Numbered from the stretch's first letter, positions 18,387 to 28,447 are shown. The stretch is DNA of 64,000 nucleotides from Sphingomonas kaistensis (GCF_011927725.1 NZ_JAATJC010000001.1:2239001-2303000), one strand, 5' to 3'. Numbers and translations: made by a program. Notes: a model not told the origin generated them from the sequence alone.

Positions 18387-19838
18387 TCACCCTCGGGCGA
18401 GGTCGGCTGCCGCACGCTCCAGCACAGGATCGCGCCCGGCGGCGATGTCCGCGATGGTCGGCGCCAGAGCGACGTCCGGCGCCAGGCCGGCGTCCGGTTG
18501 CGACCCCTCCGGATAATAGCCCACCAGCGGCAGGTCGAATTCCAGTCCACTCGCGGGGAGCCGGACGAAGAAGAAGCAGCCGCCATTGATCCCGCGCAAG
18601 TTTCCCCCGGTTGGCCGGCCATACAGCTTGCCCTCTCCGATCGCCCGCATGTTGAGCGCGAACTGGAAGGTGGCCGAGCTGTTAACCGGGCCCGTCAGCA
18701 CCGCGACCTTGACCGGCAATCGCTTCCCCGCTGGCGCAATTGAGAGCGCATCCTCTCCCGCAGGGCGGAGGAAGAAACCGTCGGAAAGCGGCGTCGCTTT
18801 CTCGCCCAGCGTGCGGAAGCTGTCGTCCCAGGTGTCGAGATAGGGGTCGAGGGCCGCCGGGGTGCGCCGAAAGCGCAGCCGCTGATGCAGCGCGGGCGGG
18901 GTCCAGGGACGATCGATTAGCCGCGCCAGTATGAAGTCGCCGCAATCCGCCCCGCCCTCGTTGTCGCGCAGATCGACAATCAGACCCTTTGCGCCCGGAA
19001 GGCTGTCGAGCCGCTCGCCCAGCCAGCCTTTCCAGTCCCACTTGCTATCCCAGATGGCCCAGCCGGGCATGGTCAACACCGCAACCCCGTCGGGCCGCAT
19101 CGCCCATTGCCACAGCGGCTGGTCGGGCTTCACCGCCGCCTCGGTCATCGTCGCCTGTCGCGCCGCGAGCCCGATCGCCGGCAGCCGGACCTCCCGCCGC
19201 CGTCCACCCGGCTCCTCCACCATCAGGCGGTGTTCGCCCCCCGCCGGCGGGGCGACCAGGCCCTGAAATACGTCGAAGGTCTCGATGCGATCGTCGCCGC
19301 GCACCTCCAGCAGGGAGATGCGCTTGGCATCGTTATGCCCGTCGCTCCGGATTAGCGGCAGCAATCGGTCCCGCAGCACGGCCGGATCCTGTCCGTTGAC
19401 GGCCAGAATGCGGGTCCCACGGGGAAGCCCGCCGGCAGGATCGCTGCTGACCACCATTGCGCGGTCGATCCAGACGAAGTGAAACGGCAGCCGGGTTCGA
19501 CGGTCGAACAGCTCAGCCGCCACCGCCTTCTTCTGGTTGAAGAAATTGCCGTAGCTATGCCCGCAGCGGATCGCCGCCGTCAGCCGTGTCAGGGCCAGAT
19601 AGCGACCCGTCAGGTCCGGTGCCGCCGTGAAGGCCGCTCCAAATCGCTGCAACCGCGCTTCGAACGCTTGCGGCGACTGATAGCGATACAGCCCCGGGTG
19701 CAGGGTCAGCGCCTGACGCAGGATCGCCACATCTCCGGCAAGATCGCCCGGGCTCGTCAGGTCCGCGGCCCAGCTTCGCGCCGACAGGCCGCCAAGCGCA
19801 GCGGCTCCGCCCGCCTTCAGAAAAGTCCTGCGCCGCAC
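18387..19838 (-). CDS. S41 family peptidase with Tat signal
   Basis: Secreted tail-specific-protease-like serine peptidase of 483 residues. The N-terminus MRRRTFLKAGGAAALGG is a twin-arginine signal, so the protein folds before export to the periplasm. The S41 core is seen as GLIVDLRDNEGGADCGDFIL and, after a spacer, the nucleophile block GPVNSSATFQFALNMRAIG followed by GRPTGGNLRGINGG. A PDZ-like segment near RGTRILAVNGQDP lies in the first half. The substrate is unknown. It is divergent from map, 47 bases away. Confidence 0.9.
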   Translation of the reverse strand: MRRRTFLKAGGAAALGGLSARSWAADLTSPGDLAGDVAILRQALTLHPGLYRYQSPQAFEARLQRFGAAFTAAPDLTGRYLALTRLTAAIRCGHSYGNFFNQKKAVAAELFDRRTRLPFHFVWIDRAMVVSSDPAGGLPRGTRILAVNGQDPAVLRDRLLPLIRSDGHNDAKRISLLEVRGDDRIETFDVFQGLVAPPAGGEHRLMVEEPGGRRREVRLPAIGLAARQATMTEAAVKPDQPLWQWAMRPDGVAVLTMPGWAIWDSKWDWKGWLGERLDSLPGAKGLIVDLRDNEGGADCGDFILARLIDRPWTPPALHQRLRFRRTPAALDPYLDTWDDSFRTLGEKATPLSDGFFLRPAGEDALSIAPAGKRLPVKVAVLTGPVNSSATFQFALNMRAIGEGKLYGRPTGGNLRGINGGCFFFVRLPASGLEFDLPLVGYYPEGSQPDAGLAPDVALAPTIADIAAGRDPVLERAAADLARG

Positions 19839-19885
19839 CCCACCGCTCCTTCGACTTTTCGCGTCCGCTTGCCTACATAGCAGGA

Positions 19886-20713
19886 ATGACTCAGTACATC
19901 ACCGTCGCCGCCGAGGATCGCAGCGAAGCCCGTAGCGGCGTGATCAAGCTTCACGACGAGGAAGGCTTTGCCGGCATGCGGGCCGCGGGGCGCCTCGCCG
20001 CCGAAATCCTCGACGCCATGGCCCCGCTGGTGGCGCCCGGCGTCACCACCGCCGAGCTCGACGCCACCGTGTTTCGCCTCATGCGCGACGCGGGCGCGGT
20101 GCCCGCGACGCTCGGCTATCGCGGTTACACCCACAGCAGCTGCATCTCGATCAACCACGTGGTCTGCCATGGCATCCCGAGCGACAAGCCGCTCAAGGAC
20201 GGCGACATCGTCAACATCGACGTGACCCCCATCCTCGACGGCTGGCACGGCGATTCCAGCCGGATGTACATGGTCGGCGACGTCGGGGTGAAAGCGCGGC
20301 GGCTGGTCGACGTCACCTACGAATGCCTGATGCTCGGGCTCGAGCAGGCCCGCCCGGGCAACCGCCTCGGCGACATCAGCGCCGCCATCCAGCAGCATGC
20401 CGAAAAGAACCGCTATTCGGTGGTGCGCGATTTCTGCGGCCATGGGCTCGGCCGCCTGTTCCACGACAGCCCCGAGGTGGTCCACGCCGGCCGCGCGGGG
20501 ACCGGGCCGGAGCTCAAGCCGGGCATGTTCTTCACGGTCGAGCCGATGATCAACATCGGTCGGGCCGATTGCAAGATGCTCGACGACGGCTGGACCGCGG
20601 TGACCCGCGACCGCTCGCTGTCGGCCCAGTTCGAACATTCAATCGGGATCACCGAGGACGGCTGCGAGATCTTCACGACCAGTCCCAAGGGGCTCCACAA
20701 GCCGCCTTACTGA
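19886..20713 (+). CDS. map: methionine aminopeptidase, type I
   Basis: Removes the initiator methionine from nascent cytosolic proteins; 275 residues. The dinuclear metal ligands are visible: Asp in DGDIVNIDVTPILDGWHGD, His in FCGHGLGRLFHDSP, Glu in FTVEPMINIG, and Glu in QFEHSIGIT. The substrate-pocket histidine is in SINHVVCHGIP. The N-terminal extension before IKLHDEEGFAGMRAAGRLA is usual for alphaproteobacterial Map. It has its own promoter region, divergent from the S41 protease. Confidence 0.96.
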   Translation: MTQYITVAAEDRSEARSGVIKLHDEEGFAGMRAAGRLAAEILDAMAPLVAPGVTTAELDATVFRLMRDAGAVPATLGYRGYTHSSCISINHVVCHGIPSDKPLKDGDIVNIDVTPILDGWHGDSSRMYMVGDVGVKARRLVDVTYECLMLGLEQARPGNRLGDISAAIQQHAEKNRYSVVRDFCGHGLGRLFHDSPEVVHAGRAGTGPELKPGMFFTVEPMINIGRADCKMLDDGWTAVTRDRSLSAQFEHSIGITEDGCEIFTTSPKGLHKPPY

Positions 20714-20719
20714 CCGGGC

Positions 20720-21460
20720 CTACCAGTCCGCGACCATCGCTTCGGCGCGTTCGATATCCTCGGGGAAATCGACCTCGCCCCATTGCTCCCCGGCGATGTC
20801 GAGCGTCCACACCGCGCTGTCCTGCGCCAGGTGATGGATGACCCTGAGATACCAGATCTGCGTGCCCTCGGGCGATCGCATGGCCGCTTCGATCGCCCCG
20901 CGGAAGCGTTCCGCGCCGTCGCCGCGAAAGGCGAGCAGGCCGATCGACTCCGCGTTCACGCCGTCGTCGTCGGTCAGGCGCTTGCCGATCGCGCGCAGCC
21001 GTCCGTCTTCGACCACGACCTTCATGTCGTCGGCATCATAGCCGTCGGCCTTGCGATCGATGGTGACACAGATGCCCGGCTGCCGGTTCGCCACCACCTT
21101 TTTCATCAGGGCGGGGCTGACCATCGTGTCGCCGTTCCAGACAAGGGTGTCCCCCGCCAGCGCTTCCCGCGCCATGAACAGAGACCCGGTATTGTCGGCG
21201 ACCTTGTAGAAGGGGTTGAACAGGGTGCGTACCTGCGGCCCCTGCCCCGCCGCGCGGCGCCGTTCGAGCGCGGCTTCCACCGCATCCTCGCGAAAGCCGG
21301 TAACGACCACTACCCGCTCGATCCCGCACGCAGCGGCGACGTCGAGCTGCCGGTCCAGCAGGCTTCGCCCGCCGAACTCGATAAGGCACTTGGGCCGGTC
21401 GTAGGTGAGTTGGCCGAGCCGGGAGCCCTGTCCCGCCGACAGGATGATTGCCTGACGCAT
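20720..21460 (-). CDS. NTP-transferase family nucleotidyltransferase
   Basis: Product of 246 residues with the GT-A type nucleotidyltransferase signature AIILSAGQGSRLG, the lysine motif RPKCLIEFGG, and LVWNGDTMVS supplying the metal-binding Asp. It most resembles LicC-like phosphocholine or phospho-sugar cytidylyltransferases, which make CDP- or NDP-activated precursors for surface polymers or lipids. The specific substrate cannot be read from sequence. It converges on map with 6 bases between stops and is divergent from glnB. Confidence 0.85.
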   Translation of the reverse strand: MRQAIILSAGQGSRLGQLTYDRPKCLIEFGGRSLLDRQLDVAAACGIERVVVVTGFREDAVEAALERRRAAGQGPQVRTLFNPFYKVADNTGSLFMAREALAGDTLVWNGDTMVSPALMKKVVANRQPGICVTIDRKADGYDADDMKVVVEDGRLRAIGKRLTDDDGVNAESIGLLAFRGDGAERFRGAIEAAMRSPEGTQIWYLRVIHHLAQDSAVWTLDIAGEQWGEVDFPEDIERAEAMVADW

Positions 21461-21541
21461 GGCCAGAGCGGTTGCCGGGGAATTGCGGCAAAGCCAAGAC
21501 GCTGTCTAAGGTGACCCAAGCAGGGCGCGGGAGAAGAATAA

Positions 21542-21880
<339 letters not shown>

Positions 21881-21918
21881 CCCGCGCTGCCCGTCGCTGC
21901 CCGAGAGCTGAAAACCAG

Positions 21919-22143
21919 ATGTCCGACCAGCCTACCCCCGATCCACGCCTCGCCTCGATGGCGCCCGAGGAACTGCGCAGCCACATGCGCGCGCTCGGCT
22001 ATCGAACCCAGAACGACCTTGCTGCGGCGATCGGGGTCAGCCGCTCGGCCGTGTCGCTATGGTTGGAGGGCAAGGTCGGCGTGCCGCGTCCGGTCGCCAT
22101 GCTGCTGCGGATGCTGGTCGCCGCCCAGCGCCGCGCCTTCTAG
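21919..22143 (+). CDS. small helix-turn-helix protein
   Basis: Product of 74 residues consisting of an XRE-like HTH: YRTQNDLAAAIGVSRSAVSLW is the helix-turn-helix, followed by LEGKVGVPRPVAMLLRML. No effector domain is present. It starts 38 bases after glnB on the same strand and could be cotranscribed. Its last 4 bases overlap the end of the convergent NTF2-like gene. The target is unknown; a nitrogen link is only positional. Confidence 0.75.
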   Translation: MSDQPTPDPRLASMAPEELRSHMRALGYRTQNDLAAAIGVSRSAVSLWLEGKVGVPRPVAMLLRMLVAAQRRAF

Positions 22144-22574
22144 CGCCAGAGCTGGAGCCCGCGCACCGCGTCGGGGAAAGGAGAGCCGTCGTCGATGCGG
22201 GCGAGCTGACGATCGGCCAATTGCCAGCGCTGCGCGATTCCCGAGCGGCGCCAGTAATCCGCCATCCACCAGGAGCCGGACAGGTCGACGCCGTCGATCT
22301 CGATCTTGAGCTCAAGCTCGGCTGCGAACAGGGCGGACGGTCCGATGGTCCGCGAATAGACGCTGTTGCCCACACGATAGCCATTGAGCCGCCATCCGGT
22401 GCCCGCCGCCTCGATCATGCTCTTGCGGTCGAGCAGCACCGGCGACTTGGCCCCGACGACCAGGCGGAAGCGGCCGGACAGCAGCTTCTTCATCGCCTTG
22501 CGGTCACCTTCGAGCCACGCCCGCATCAGTTGATGCTCCAGCGCCTCGATACGCACATTACCCTCGCTTGCCAT
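22140..22574 (-). CDS. NTF2-like / DUF4440 family protein
   Basis: Product of 144 residues from the ATG at 22574 (MASEGNVRIEALEHQLM). The N-terminal helix with RAWLEGDRKAMKKLLSGRF, the strand FRLVVGAKSPVLLDRKSMI, and the closing WWMADYWRRSGIAQRWQLADRQ match the cone-like NTF2 fold of DUF4440 proteins. The function is unknown. The frame is open to 22670, but the upstream part is Arg/Pro-rich and unlike the family. It interrupts the plus-strand glnB-to-glnA series. Confidence 0.78.
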   Translation of the reverse strand: MASEGNVRIEALEHQLMRAWLEGDRKAMKKLLSGRFRLVVGAKSPVLLDRKSMIEAAGTGWRLNGYRVGNSVYSRTIGPSALFAAELELKIEIDGVDLSGSWWMADYWRRSGIAQRWQLADRQLARIDDGSPFPDAVRGLQLWR

Positions 22575-22682
22575 GCAACGGCTCATAACGCCGCGTTGCG
22601 CGGAGGCAACGGCGCGTTCGATAGAGGGCGGATCGGGTTGCGGTCGGGAACGCTCCCTGCCCTTGTTCATTGGCTATCAAGC

Positions 22683-23165
22683 ATGGAACTCGCCGCGCTG
22701 CACCTTCAACTGGCTCCGTTGCTGCCGGCGATCGGCGGCACCGTCGGCGGCGCTTTGCTCCTTTACCTACTAGCCACGACGCTCACCGCTTGTTCGATTC
22801 CCGGGATGATCATCCCGATGAGCCTGACCGGCGGCTTGCTCCTCGGGCCGTGGCTGGCGGTGCTGACCGTCGCGACCGGGGCGATGACCGGAAGCCTGTT
22901 CCTGTTCGCCCTTACCCGCCGCTTCGGGGCCGAACGGCTGCGCCGCCGGTTCGGGAGCCGGCTCGAACCTTTCGAGGAGCGGCTGACGCGTCTTGGTCCC
23001 TATGCGGTCGCAGCGTTGCGCGTTGCCGGCGCTCCCGGGCCCCTGATCACTGCCGGCGCCGCGCTTACCTCGATGAAGCGCACGCCGTTTGCACTCGCGA
23101 CCCTCATCGGGCTGCTGCCGAGTGTGGTCCTGGCGGCCGCGAGTCCCGGACTGATACTCGGCTGA
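22683..23165 (+). CDS. VTT-domain (TVP38/TMEM64, DedA-like) membrane protein
   Basis: Inner-membrane protein of 160 residues with about four hydrophobic segments. The VTT pattern is visible as [19 protein letters not shown], then a [17 protein letters not shown] segment, a charged linker [17 protein letters not shown], and [16 protein letters not shown]. Relatives are implicated in lipid scrambling or transport and in membrane homeostasis. It is shorter than many DedA proteins. It ends 103 bases before glnA. Confidence 0.75.
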   Translation: MELAALHLQLAPLLPAIGGTVGGALLLYLLATTLTACSIPGMIIPMSLTGGLLLGPWLAVLTVATGAMTGSLFLFALTRRFGAERLRRRFGSRLEPFEERLTRLGPYAVAALRVAGAPGPLITAGAALTSMKRTPFALATLIGLLPSVVLAAASPGLILG

Positions 23166-23268
23166 TCGCAAGGTTCCCGCGAACATTTCACCCTGCCCTT
23201 GGCCTCGAGGCCACCGGCTGGAATCGGTGTCTCCGCAACTCTCAAGCAAGCGCAAGGACGATTCTTCC

Positions 23269-24687
23269 ATGGCCGACAAGGTGACCGCCTCCGACATCAT
23301 GAAGCGACTTGAAGAGGAGGAGATCGAGTGGGTCGATCTTCGCTTCACCGATCCCAAGGGCAAGTGGCAGCACCTGACCATGGCGGCCGGCGCCATCGAC
23401 GAGGACATGCTGGAAGACGGCTTCATGTTCGACGGCTCGTCGATCGGCGGCTGGAAGGCGATCAATGAGAGCGACATGATCCTGATGCCGGATCTGGGCG
23501 CGACCTACATCGATCCGTTCAGCGCCACCCCCATGCTGATCCTGTGCTGCAACGTCGTCGAACCCGCGACGGGCGAACTGTACGCCCGCGATCCGCGCTC
23601 CACCGCGACCCGCGCCGAGGCCTACCTCAAGGAAACCAACCTCGCCGATACCGTCTATGTCGGACCCGAAGCCGAGTTCTTCATGTTCGACGACGTCCGC
23701 TTCGGCGACGACTATAACGGCAGCTACTTCCACCTCGACGACATCGAACTGCCGACCAACACCGGCCGCTCCTACGAGGGCGGCAACATGGCACACCGTC
23801 CGCGCGCCAAGGGCGGCTACTTCCCCGTCGCTCCGGTCGACAGCGCCGTCGACATCCGCGGCGAAATGGTGTCGACCATGCTGGAAATGGGCCTGCCCTG
23901 CGACAAGCACCACCACGAAGTCGCCGCTTCCCAGCATGAGCTCGGCCTGACCTACGGCACCCTGGTCGAAACTGCCGACCGGATGCAGGTCTACAAGTAT
24001 GTCGTGCACCAGGTCGCCCACGCCTACGGCAAGACCGCGACCTTCATGCCCAAGCCGATCGCGCAGGATAACGGCTCGGGCATGCACACCCACTTCTCGC
24101 TGTGGAGCGACGGCAAGCCGCTGTTCGCCGGTAACGGCTATGCCGGCCTGTCGGACACCGCGCTTTACTTCATCGGCGGCGTCATCAAGCACGCCCGCGC
24201 GCTGAACGCCTTCACCAACCCGACGACCAACAGCTACAAGCGGCTGGTCCCGGGCTTCGAGGCGCCGGTGCTGCTGGCGTATTCCAGCCGCAACCGTTCC
24301 GCCTCGTGCCGCATCCCGTACGGCACCGGCGAAAAGTCGAAGCGCGTCGAGTTCCGCTTCCCGGACGCGATGGCCAATCCGTACCTCGCCTATGCCGCGA
24401 TCCTGATGGCCGGCCTCGACGGCGTCCAGAACCGCATCCACCCGGGCGAGGCGATGGACAAGAACCTGTACGACTTGCCGCCGGCCGAACTGGTCAGCGT
24501 GCCGACCGTCTGCGGTTCGCTCCGCGAGGCGCTCACCAGCCTGTCCGCCGACAAGGACTTCCTGCTGAAGGGCGATGTTTTCACCGCCGACCAGATCGAC
24601 GCTTACATCGAACTCAAGTGGGACGAGGTCATGCGCTGGGAGACCACTCCTAGCCCCGTCGAGTTCGACATGTATTATTCGAGCTGA
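23269..24687 (+). CDS. glnA: glutamine synthetase, type I
   Basis: Makes glutamine from glutamate, ammonia and ATP in the cytosol as a dodecamer; 472 residues. Signatures: [17 protein letters not shown], the ATP-binding [18 protein letters not shown], and [11 protein letters not shown]. The adenylylation tyrosine is Tyr401 in [11 protein letters not shown], so activity is probably controlled by the PII/GlnE cascade. The conserved start is the ATG at 23269 (MADKVTASD), with AAGGA 9 bases upstream. An in-frame GTG at 23227 is less likely. Confidence 0.97.
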   Translation: MADKVTASDIMKRLEEEEIEWVDLRFTDPKGKWQHLTMAAGAIDEDMLEDGFMFDGSSIGGWKAINESDMILMPDLGATYIDPFSATPMLILCCNVVEPATGELYARDPRSTATRAEAYLKETNLADTVYVGPEAEFFMFDDVRFGDDYNGSYFHLDDIELPTNTGRSYEGGNMAHRPRAKGGYFPVAPVDSAVDIRGEMVSTMLEMGLPCDKHHHEVAASQHELGLTYGTLVETADRMQVYKYVVHQVAHAYGKTATFMPKPIAQDNGSGMHTHFSLWSDGKPLFAGNGYAGLSDTALYFIGGVIKHARALNAFTNPTTNSYKRLVPGFEAPVLLAYSSRNRSASCRIPYGTGEKSKRVEFRFPDAMANPYLAYAAILMAGLDGVQNRIHPGEAMDKNLYDLPPAELVSVPTVCGSLREALTSLSADKDFLLKGDVFTADQIDAYIELKWDEVMRWETTPSPVEFDMYYSS

Positions 24688-24819
24688 CCCACAATCGCGT
24701 CGTCCCTGCCCGGGCGGGGACGACGCATCTGCCGCCCGTCTTCCGGCCGCCGGCAACCAGTTGGTAACCCGTCACTCCTAGAATTGCCTCCTCTTAGAAT
24801 GCGGGGACGGCGAGCAAGC

Positions 24820-25779
24820 ATGAACGACTTCCGGGATCGACTCCTCGCGGGCAAGCCCCTCAGCGACCCGCTGCTTCGCACCAAAGCCAAGGCGCCCCGC
24901 GCCGAGGCCAGCCGCGCCGCGGAGGACGAAAGCTTCGCCGACGTGGCGATCAATCGCGAGGCGATCCGCCAGGCCAATCACCGCGACGCCGACCGCCATC
25001 GCCTCGCTTCCGAACATGCCGAGCTCAGCAAGGACGGGCAGGTCCAGCCCGTCACCCTGGTCAACCTGTCGGGCGGCGGGGCGATGATCGAGGGCGCCGA
25101 CGACCTCAAGCTGTGGGACCGGGTCGAGCTCAAGCTCGGCGGCAGCGCCAGCCTGGAGGCGATCGTGCGCTGGGTACGAGGGACCCGCTTCGGGCTCGAA
25201 TTCGCCCACGAAACGCGGATCGATACCGGACAGGAACAGCTCACCACCACCCTGCTTGCGGTGATCGCGCGTTCCTTCCCCGACGTTGCGAAGGCGCAGT
25301 CCGACGTCGTCGCTGTCGAGCCGGTCGCCGAAGAAGCTGCTGTTGAAGGGGAGCCGCACGAGATGACCGAGCGGGAGCTCCGTCATCCGCTGATCTGGTC
25401 CGGCATCGTCCATTACGACCATGACAGCGCGCCGGTTCGCTTGCGCAACATCTCGTCCAGCGGCGCCCTGGTCGAATGCGCGACCACCTATCCTGTGGGG
25501 GCCGAGTTGCTGCTCGACCTCGGCGAGGCAGGTTCGATCTTCGCCACGGTCAACTGGGCGCATGGCGACCAGTGCGGACTGCAGTTCCGGTCGCCGTATG
25601 ACCTGGCCGAACTGGCCAAGGCCCGTCCGCAGGTCGCCAACTCACGGTGGCAGGCGCCCGATTACCTGCGCGACGACACCAGCCAGCAGGGCCCGTGGAA
25701 ATCCCAGTGGGCGCAAGCCGATCTCAGCCAGCTCCACCGCCAGCTGGAAAGCACGCGCAGCGCCATCCACCGCCGCTAG
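24820..25779 (+). CDS. protein with two PilZ-like domains
   Basis: Product of 319 residues. The first PilZ-like part contains VTLVNLSGGGAMIEG and FGLEFAHET; the second contains VRLRNISSSGALVEC and CGLQFRSPYDLAEL. PilZ domains bind cyclic di-GMP through an RxxxR plus DxSxxG pattern. Here the second element reads NLSGGG and NISSSG, so the Asp is replaced by Asn in both, and ligand binding is uncertain. The start is taken as the ATG at 24820 (MNDFRDRLLAG). It may act as a flagellar or envelope regulator. Confidence 0.8.
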   Translation: MNDFRDRLLAGKPLSDPLLRTKAKAPRAEASRAAEDESFADVAINREAIRQANHRDADRHRLASEHAELSKDGQVQPVTLVNLSGGGAMIEGADDLKLWDRVELKLGGSASLEAIVRWVRGTRFGLEFAHETRIDTGQEQLTTTLLAVIARSFPDVAKAQSDVVAVEPVAEEAAVEGEPHEMTERELRHPLIWSGIVHYDHDSAPVRLRNISSSGALVECATTYPVGAELLLDLGEAGSIFATVNWAHGDQCGLQFRSPYDLAELAKARPQVANSRWQAPDYLRDDTSQQGPWKSQWAQADLSQLHRQLESTRSAIHRR

Positions 25780-25781
25780 GG

Positions 25782-27194
25782 TCAGGCCGGAGCCCGGCTC
25801 CGCGCCGCCTGCCGCTGCGCCCACAAGGCGTAGACCGCAAGGCCGATCAGGTTCCACAGCAGGAAATACCAGCGGGTCTGAGCGGGCAGGCTCCAGAACA
25901 GGTAAAGGCAGCCGAGGATCCCCAGTGGACCGATGACCATGGCGGCAGGTGCGCGGAACTTGCGCTCGGCACCCGGATCGCGGCGGCGCAGCACGAGCAT
26001 CGCGGCGCACACCGCCACGAACGCCGCCAGCGTTCCGGCATTGGCCAGCGCCGCGATCTCGTCGAGCGGGAACAGGCCGGCGATCACCGCCACCACCGCA
26101 GCGGTGAACAACGTGATCCGCACCGGGCTGCCCCGGCTCGACACCCGCGCCAGGCCCTGGGGCAGCAGGCCGTCGCGGGCCATGGTGAAGAAGATCCGGC
26201 TCTGCCCATAGAAGAAGGCGAGGATCACCGTCGGCAGCGCAATCACCGCGCTGGCGCCAAGCAGCTGGGCTCCCCACCCCGACCCGATTTCGCGCAGGAT
26301 CAGGGCCAGCGGCTCGGGGCTGTCGGCGAACCGGGTGTAGGCCAGCGCGCCGATCGCCGCGGCGGCCACTGCCATGTAGATGGCGACGCACACCACCATC
26401 GATCCGACGATCCCGATCGACAGGTCGCGCCCGGGGTTCTTGGCCTCCTCGGCCGCGGTGGCGATCGCGTCAAAGCCGTAGAAGGCAAAGAAGATGATCG
26501 CGGCGGCCGCCATCACGCCCACTTCGCTTCCGCTCGGGCCCGAGCGCGGGAAGCCATAGGGCATGAACGGTTCGAAATTGCTTGCCTGGAAGTGCGGCAG
26601 GGCAATGGCGATGAACAGCGCCAGCGCCGCCATCTTGACCAGCACCAGCACCGCGTTGAGCGTCGCGCTTTCCCGCGTTCCCGCCATCAGCATCGCCGCA
26701 ACCAGGCCGATGATCACGATCGCCGGCAGGTTCAATATTCCGCCCGCGTGAGGCCCTGCGATCCACGCCTGCGGAAGCCCCCAGCCAAGGCTTGCCAGGA
26801 AGCCCGAGACATAGCCCGACCAGCCGACCGCCACGGCGCTGACCACCAGGCTATATTCGAGGATCAGGCTCCACCCGATGATCCAGGCGATCAGCTCCCC
26901 GAACACGACATAACTGTAGGTGTAGGCCGATCCCGAAGCGGGGATCATGGTCGCCACCTCGGCATAGGCGAGCGCGGCACAGGCGCAGATCAGGCCGGCG
27001 ATCGCGAAGCTCAGGATCACCGCCGGCCCGGCCTTGCCGGCCCCGACGCCGATCAGGGTCAGGATGCCGGTGCCGACGATCGCGCCGACGCCCAACGCCA
27101 CGAGGTGCGGCCACGACAGGGTGCGCGCCAGGCGATGATGTTCGGCGAGCTCGTCGTGCGCGGTGACGCTCTTGCGATAGGTCCAGTTGTTCAT
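25782..27194 (-). CDS. APC family amino acid permease
   Basis: Inner-membrane amino acid/polyamine/cation transporter of 470 residues with about 12-13 helices. The substrate-binding TM1 motif GVGAIVGTGIL and the TM2 region AYAEVATMIPASGSAYTY are typical, and TM6 shows FYGFDAIATAAEEAKNPGRD, as in the cationic amino acid transporter branch. The ATG at 27194 (MNNWTYRKS) is preferred over 27230. It stands alone and converges on the PilZ gene with only 2 bases between stops. Transport direction and substrate are not known. Confidence 0.93.
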   Translation of the reverse strand: MNNWTYRKSVTAHDELAEHHRLARTLSWPHLVALGVGAIVGTGILTLIGVGAGKAGPAVILSFAIAGLICACAALAYAEVATMIPASGSAYTYSYVVFGELIAWIIGWSLILEYSLVVSAVAVGWSGYVSGFLASLGWGLPQAWIAGPHAGGILNLPAIVIIGLVAAMLMAGTRESATLNAVLVLVKMAALALFIAIALPHFQASNFEPFMPYGFPRSGPSGSEVGVMAAAAIIFFAFYGFDAIATAAEEAKNPGRDLSIGIVGSMVVCVAIYMAVAAAAIGALAYTRFADSPEPLALILREIGSGWGAQLLGASAVIALPTVILAFFYGQSRIFFTMARDGLLPQGLARVSSRGSPVRITLFTAAVVAVIAGLFPLDEIAALANAGTLAAFVAVCAAMLVLRRRDPGAERKFRAPAAMVIGPLGILGCLYLFWSLPAQTRWYFLLWNLIGLAVYALWAQRQAARSRAPA

Positions 27195-27246
27195 GGACCC
27201 GAACGAAGCGGAAGGCCGCTGGTGCGTCAACCCGAAGGTCGAACGG

Positions 27247-27453
27247 TCAGTGCACAGTGCCCTTCGGCTCCGCGTCGGACAGGGTCACGATCACCCGTTC
27301 AATCTGCCGCCAATGGCAGAAGCGCAGCACGTTGCCGCGGTCGCGGGCGCCTTCCGCCCGGACTGCAGCCTCGAGCGCTGCGTCGGCGCCGAATGAGTCC
27401 ATCAGCTGGCAGGCATCGTCGAGTGCGTCACGGGAGGCGATAAAGGTCTGCAT
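27247..27453 (-). CDS. small conserved hypothetical protein
   Basis: Product of 68 residues: MQTFIASRDALDDACQLMDS, then ADAALEAAVRAEGARDRGN and FCHWRQIERVIVTLS. I recall short proteins of this wording as conserved in sphingomonads, without a known role. GGGGAGGG lies directly before the ATG and supports translation. It may be a small regulatory or binding protein; no domain is recognised. Confidence 0.7.
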   Translation of the reverse strand: MQTFIASRDALDDACQLMDSFGADAALEAAVRAEGARDRGNVLRFCHWRQIERVIVTLSDAEPKGTVH

Positions 27454-27581
27454 GACCCTCCCCTAGCCGCCAAGGGGTTCACCGACCGGCCACCAAACAG
27501 GATTGACGGGGCGTTCACCTTGTCTGTTCTCACCGCGCCCGGCGGGTTGGCGTGCCCAGCGGCCTCGCCTATGGCGCCGCG

Positions 27582-27752
27582 ATGCAACGCGACGGATCCA
27601 AGGCCCTGTATGCAGGTGGCCTACTGCTCTTTATCGGTTTCCTCGCCGGATCGGCGGCCGGCATCGCCTATGACGAGCCCAGCCTTGGCGCGATCCTTGG
27701 CGTGGCGGCCGCCGCCGTGGTCGCCCTATTGCTCTGGCTTCGTGCCCGCTAG
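27582..27752 (+). CDS. possible small membrane protein
   Basis: Product of 56 residues (66 if a GTG at 27552 is used) with two hydrophobic helices, LYAGGLLLFIGFLAGSAAGI and AILGVAAAAVVALLLWLRAR, joined by a short acidic loop. There is no recognised family and no clear ribosome site. Its last 4 bases overlap the end of the convergent S24 regulator. The hydrophobic pattern is coherent, but a chance frame in GC-rich DNA cannot be excluded. Confidence 0.4.
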   Translation: MQRDGSKALYAGGLLLFIGFLAGSAAGIAYDEPSLGAILGVAAAAVVALLLWLRAR

Positions 27753-28426
27753 GCGACCCGCCGCCCGGTCCAGATCACGCGCCCGATCAGCTTGATGTCC
27801 GACAGCGCCAGGTCCGGCCAGTCGGCATAGGCCGGATTGTCCGACTGCACCGTCACCCGCCGGGTCACCGGATGCAGCGTCAGCCGCTTGACCAGCAGGC
27901 TGTCCTCGATCCGCAGCACGTAGATACCGTCGCGAACGCGCGCTTCGCCGTCGCTGCGATCGACCAGGATATCGTCGCCGGGAAGCAAGGTGCCGGCCAT
28001 CGAATCACCGTCGACCTGCACCAGGCTCAATTCGTCGGCGCCGGCGGCGGTGAGGCGGTTGAGCCAGGCGGGATCGAAGCCGATCTGGGCGACCGGCATT
28101 TCGCTGCCGCCGACTGCGCCAGGACCTGCCGACACCGCCAGATCCAGCAAGGCGACGGGCACCAGGCCGGCGGTCGCTACCCGGTCGCTGTCCGCTCCAA
28201 GCAATTGCTCGGCAATGCCGAAGTGCCGTGCGAGCAAGCGCCGTTCCTGCTCGGGCAGGCGCCTGGGCGTGCCGCGCCGGATGAACTGCTGGATATAGGC
28301 ACTGTTGCGCCCAATCAGGCGCGACAGACTGGCGTAATCCTGGGCGCGTTCACGGCACAATTGCTCAAGCACTTGGCGTGCATCTATAGTTAAATCCCTA
28401 TCGACCATAGGATTGTCCCTAGACAT
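27749..28426 (-). CDS. S24-type (LexA/CI-like) transcriptional regulator
   Basis: Product of 225 residues. An N-terminal HTH region (DYASLSRLIGRNSAYIQQFI, about residues 30-50) is followed by an S24 peptidase fold with the serine in QVDGDSMAGTLLPGDDILVD (Ser142) and the lysine in LLVKRL (Lys180), the dyad used by LexA and phage CI for self-cleavage. A clear Ala-Gly cleavage site is not obvious; SAGPGAVGG (about 99-107) is the candidate. The start may be the ATG at 28426 or 28408. It is divergent from two small genes and probably represses them and itself. Confidence 0.85.
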   Translation of the reverse strand: MSRDNPMVDRDLTIDARQVLEQLCRERAQDYASLSRLIGRNSAYIQQFIRRGTPRRLPEQERRLLARHFGIAEQLLGADSDRVATAGLVPVALLDLAVSAGPGAVGGSEMPVAQIGFDPAWLNRLTAAGADELSLVQVDGDSMAGTLLPGDDILVDRSDGEARVRDGIYVLRIEDSLLVKRLTLHPVTRRVTVQSDNPAYADWPDLALSDIKLIGRVIWTGRRVA

Positions 28427-28431
28427 GTAGG
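28397..28431. promoter_or_regulatory. candidate twin operator of the S24 regulator
   Basis: Two similar dyads lie around the regulator start: CCTAT-N5-ATAGG (28397-28411) and CCTA-N6-TAGG (28418-28431, with an inner ACATGT palindrome). They sit in the shared control region of the regulator and the divergent small genes, as in phage-type operator arrays. Function is inferred from position and symmetry only. Confidence 0.4.
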
Positions 28432-28447
28432 AAGCGGATTGGAAGAC

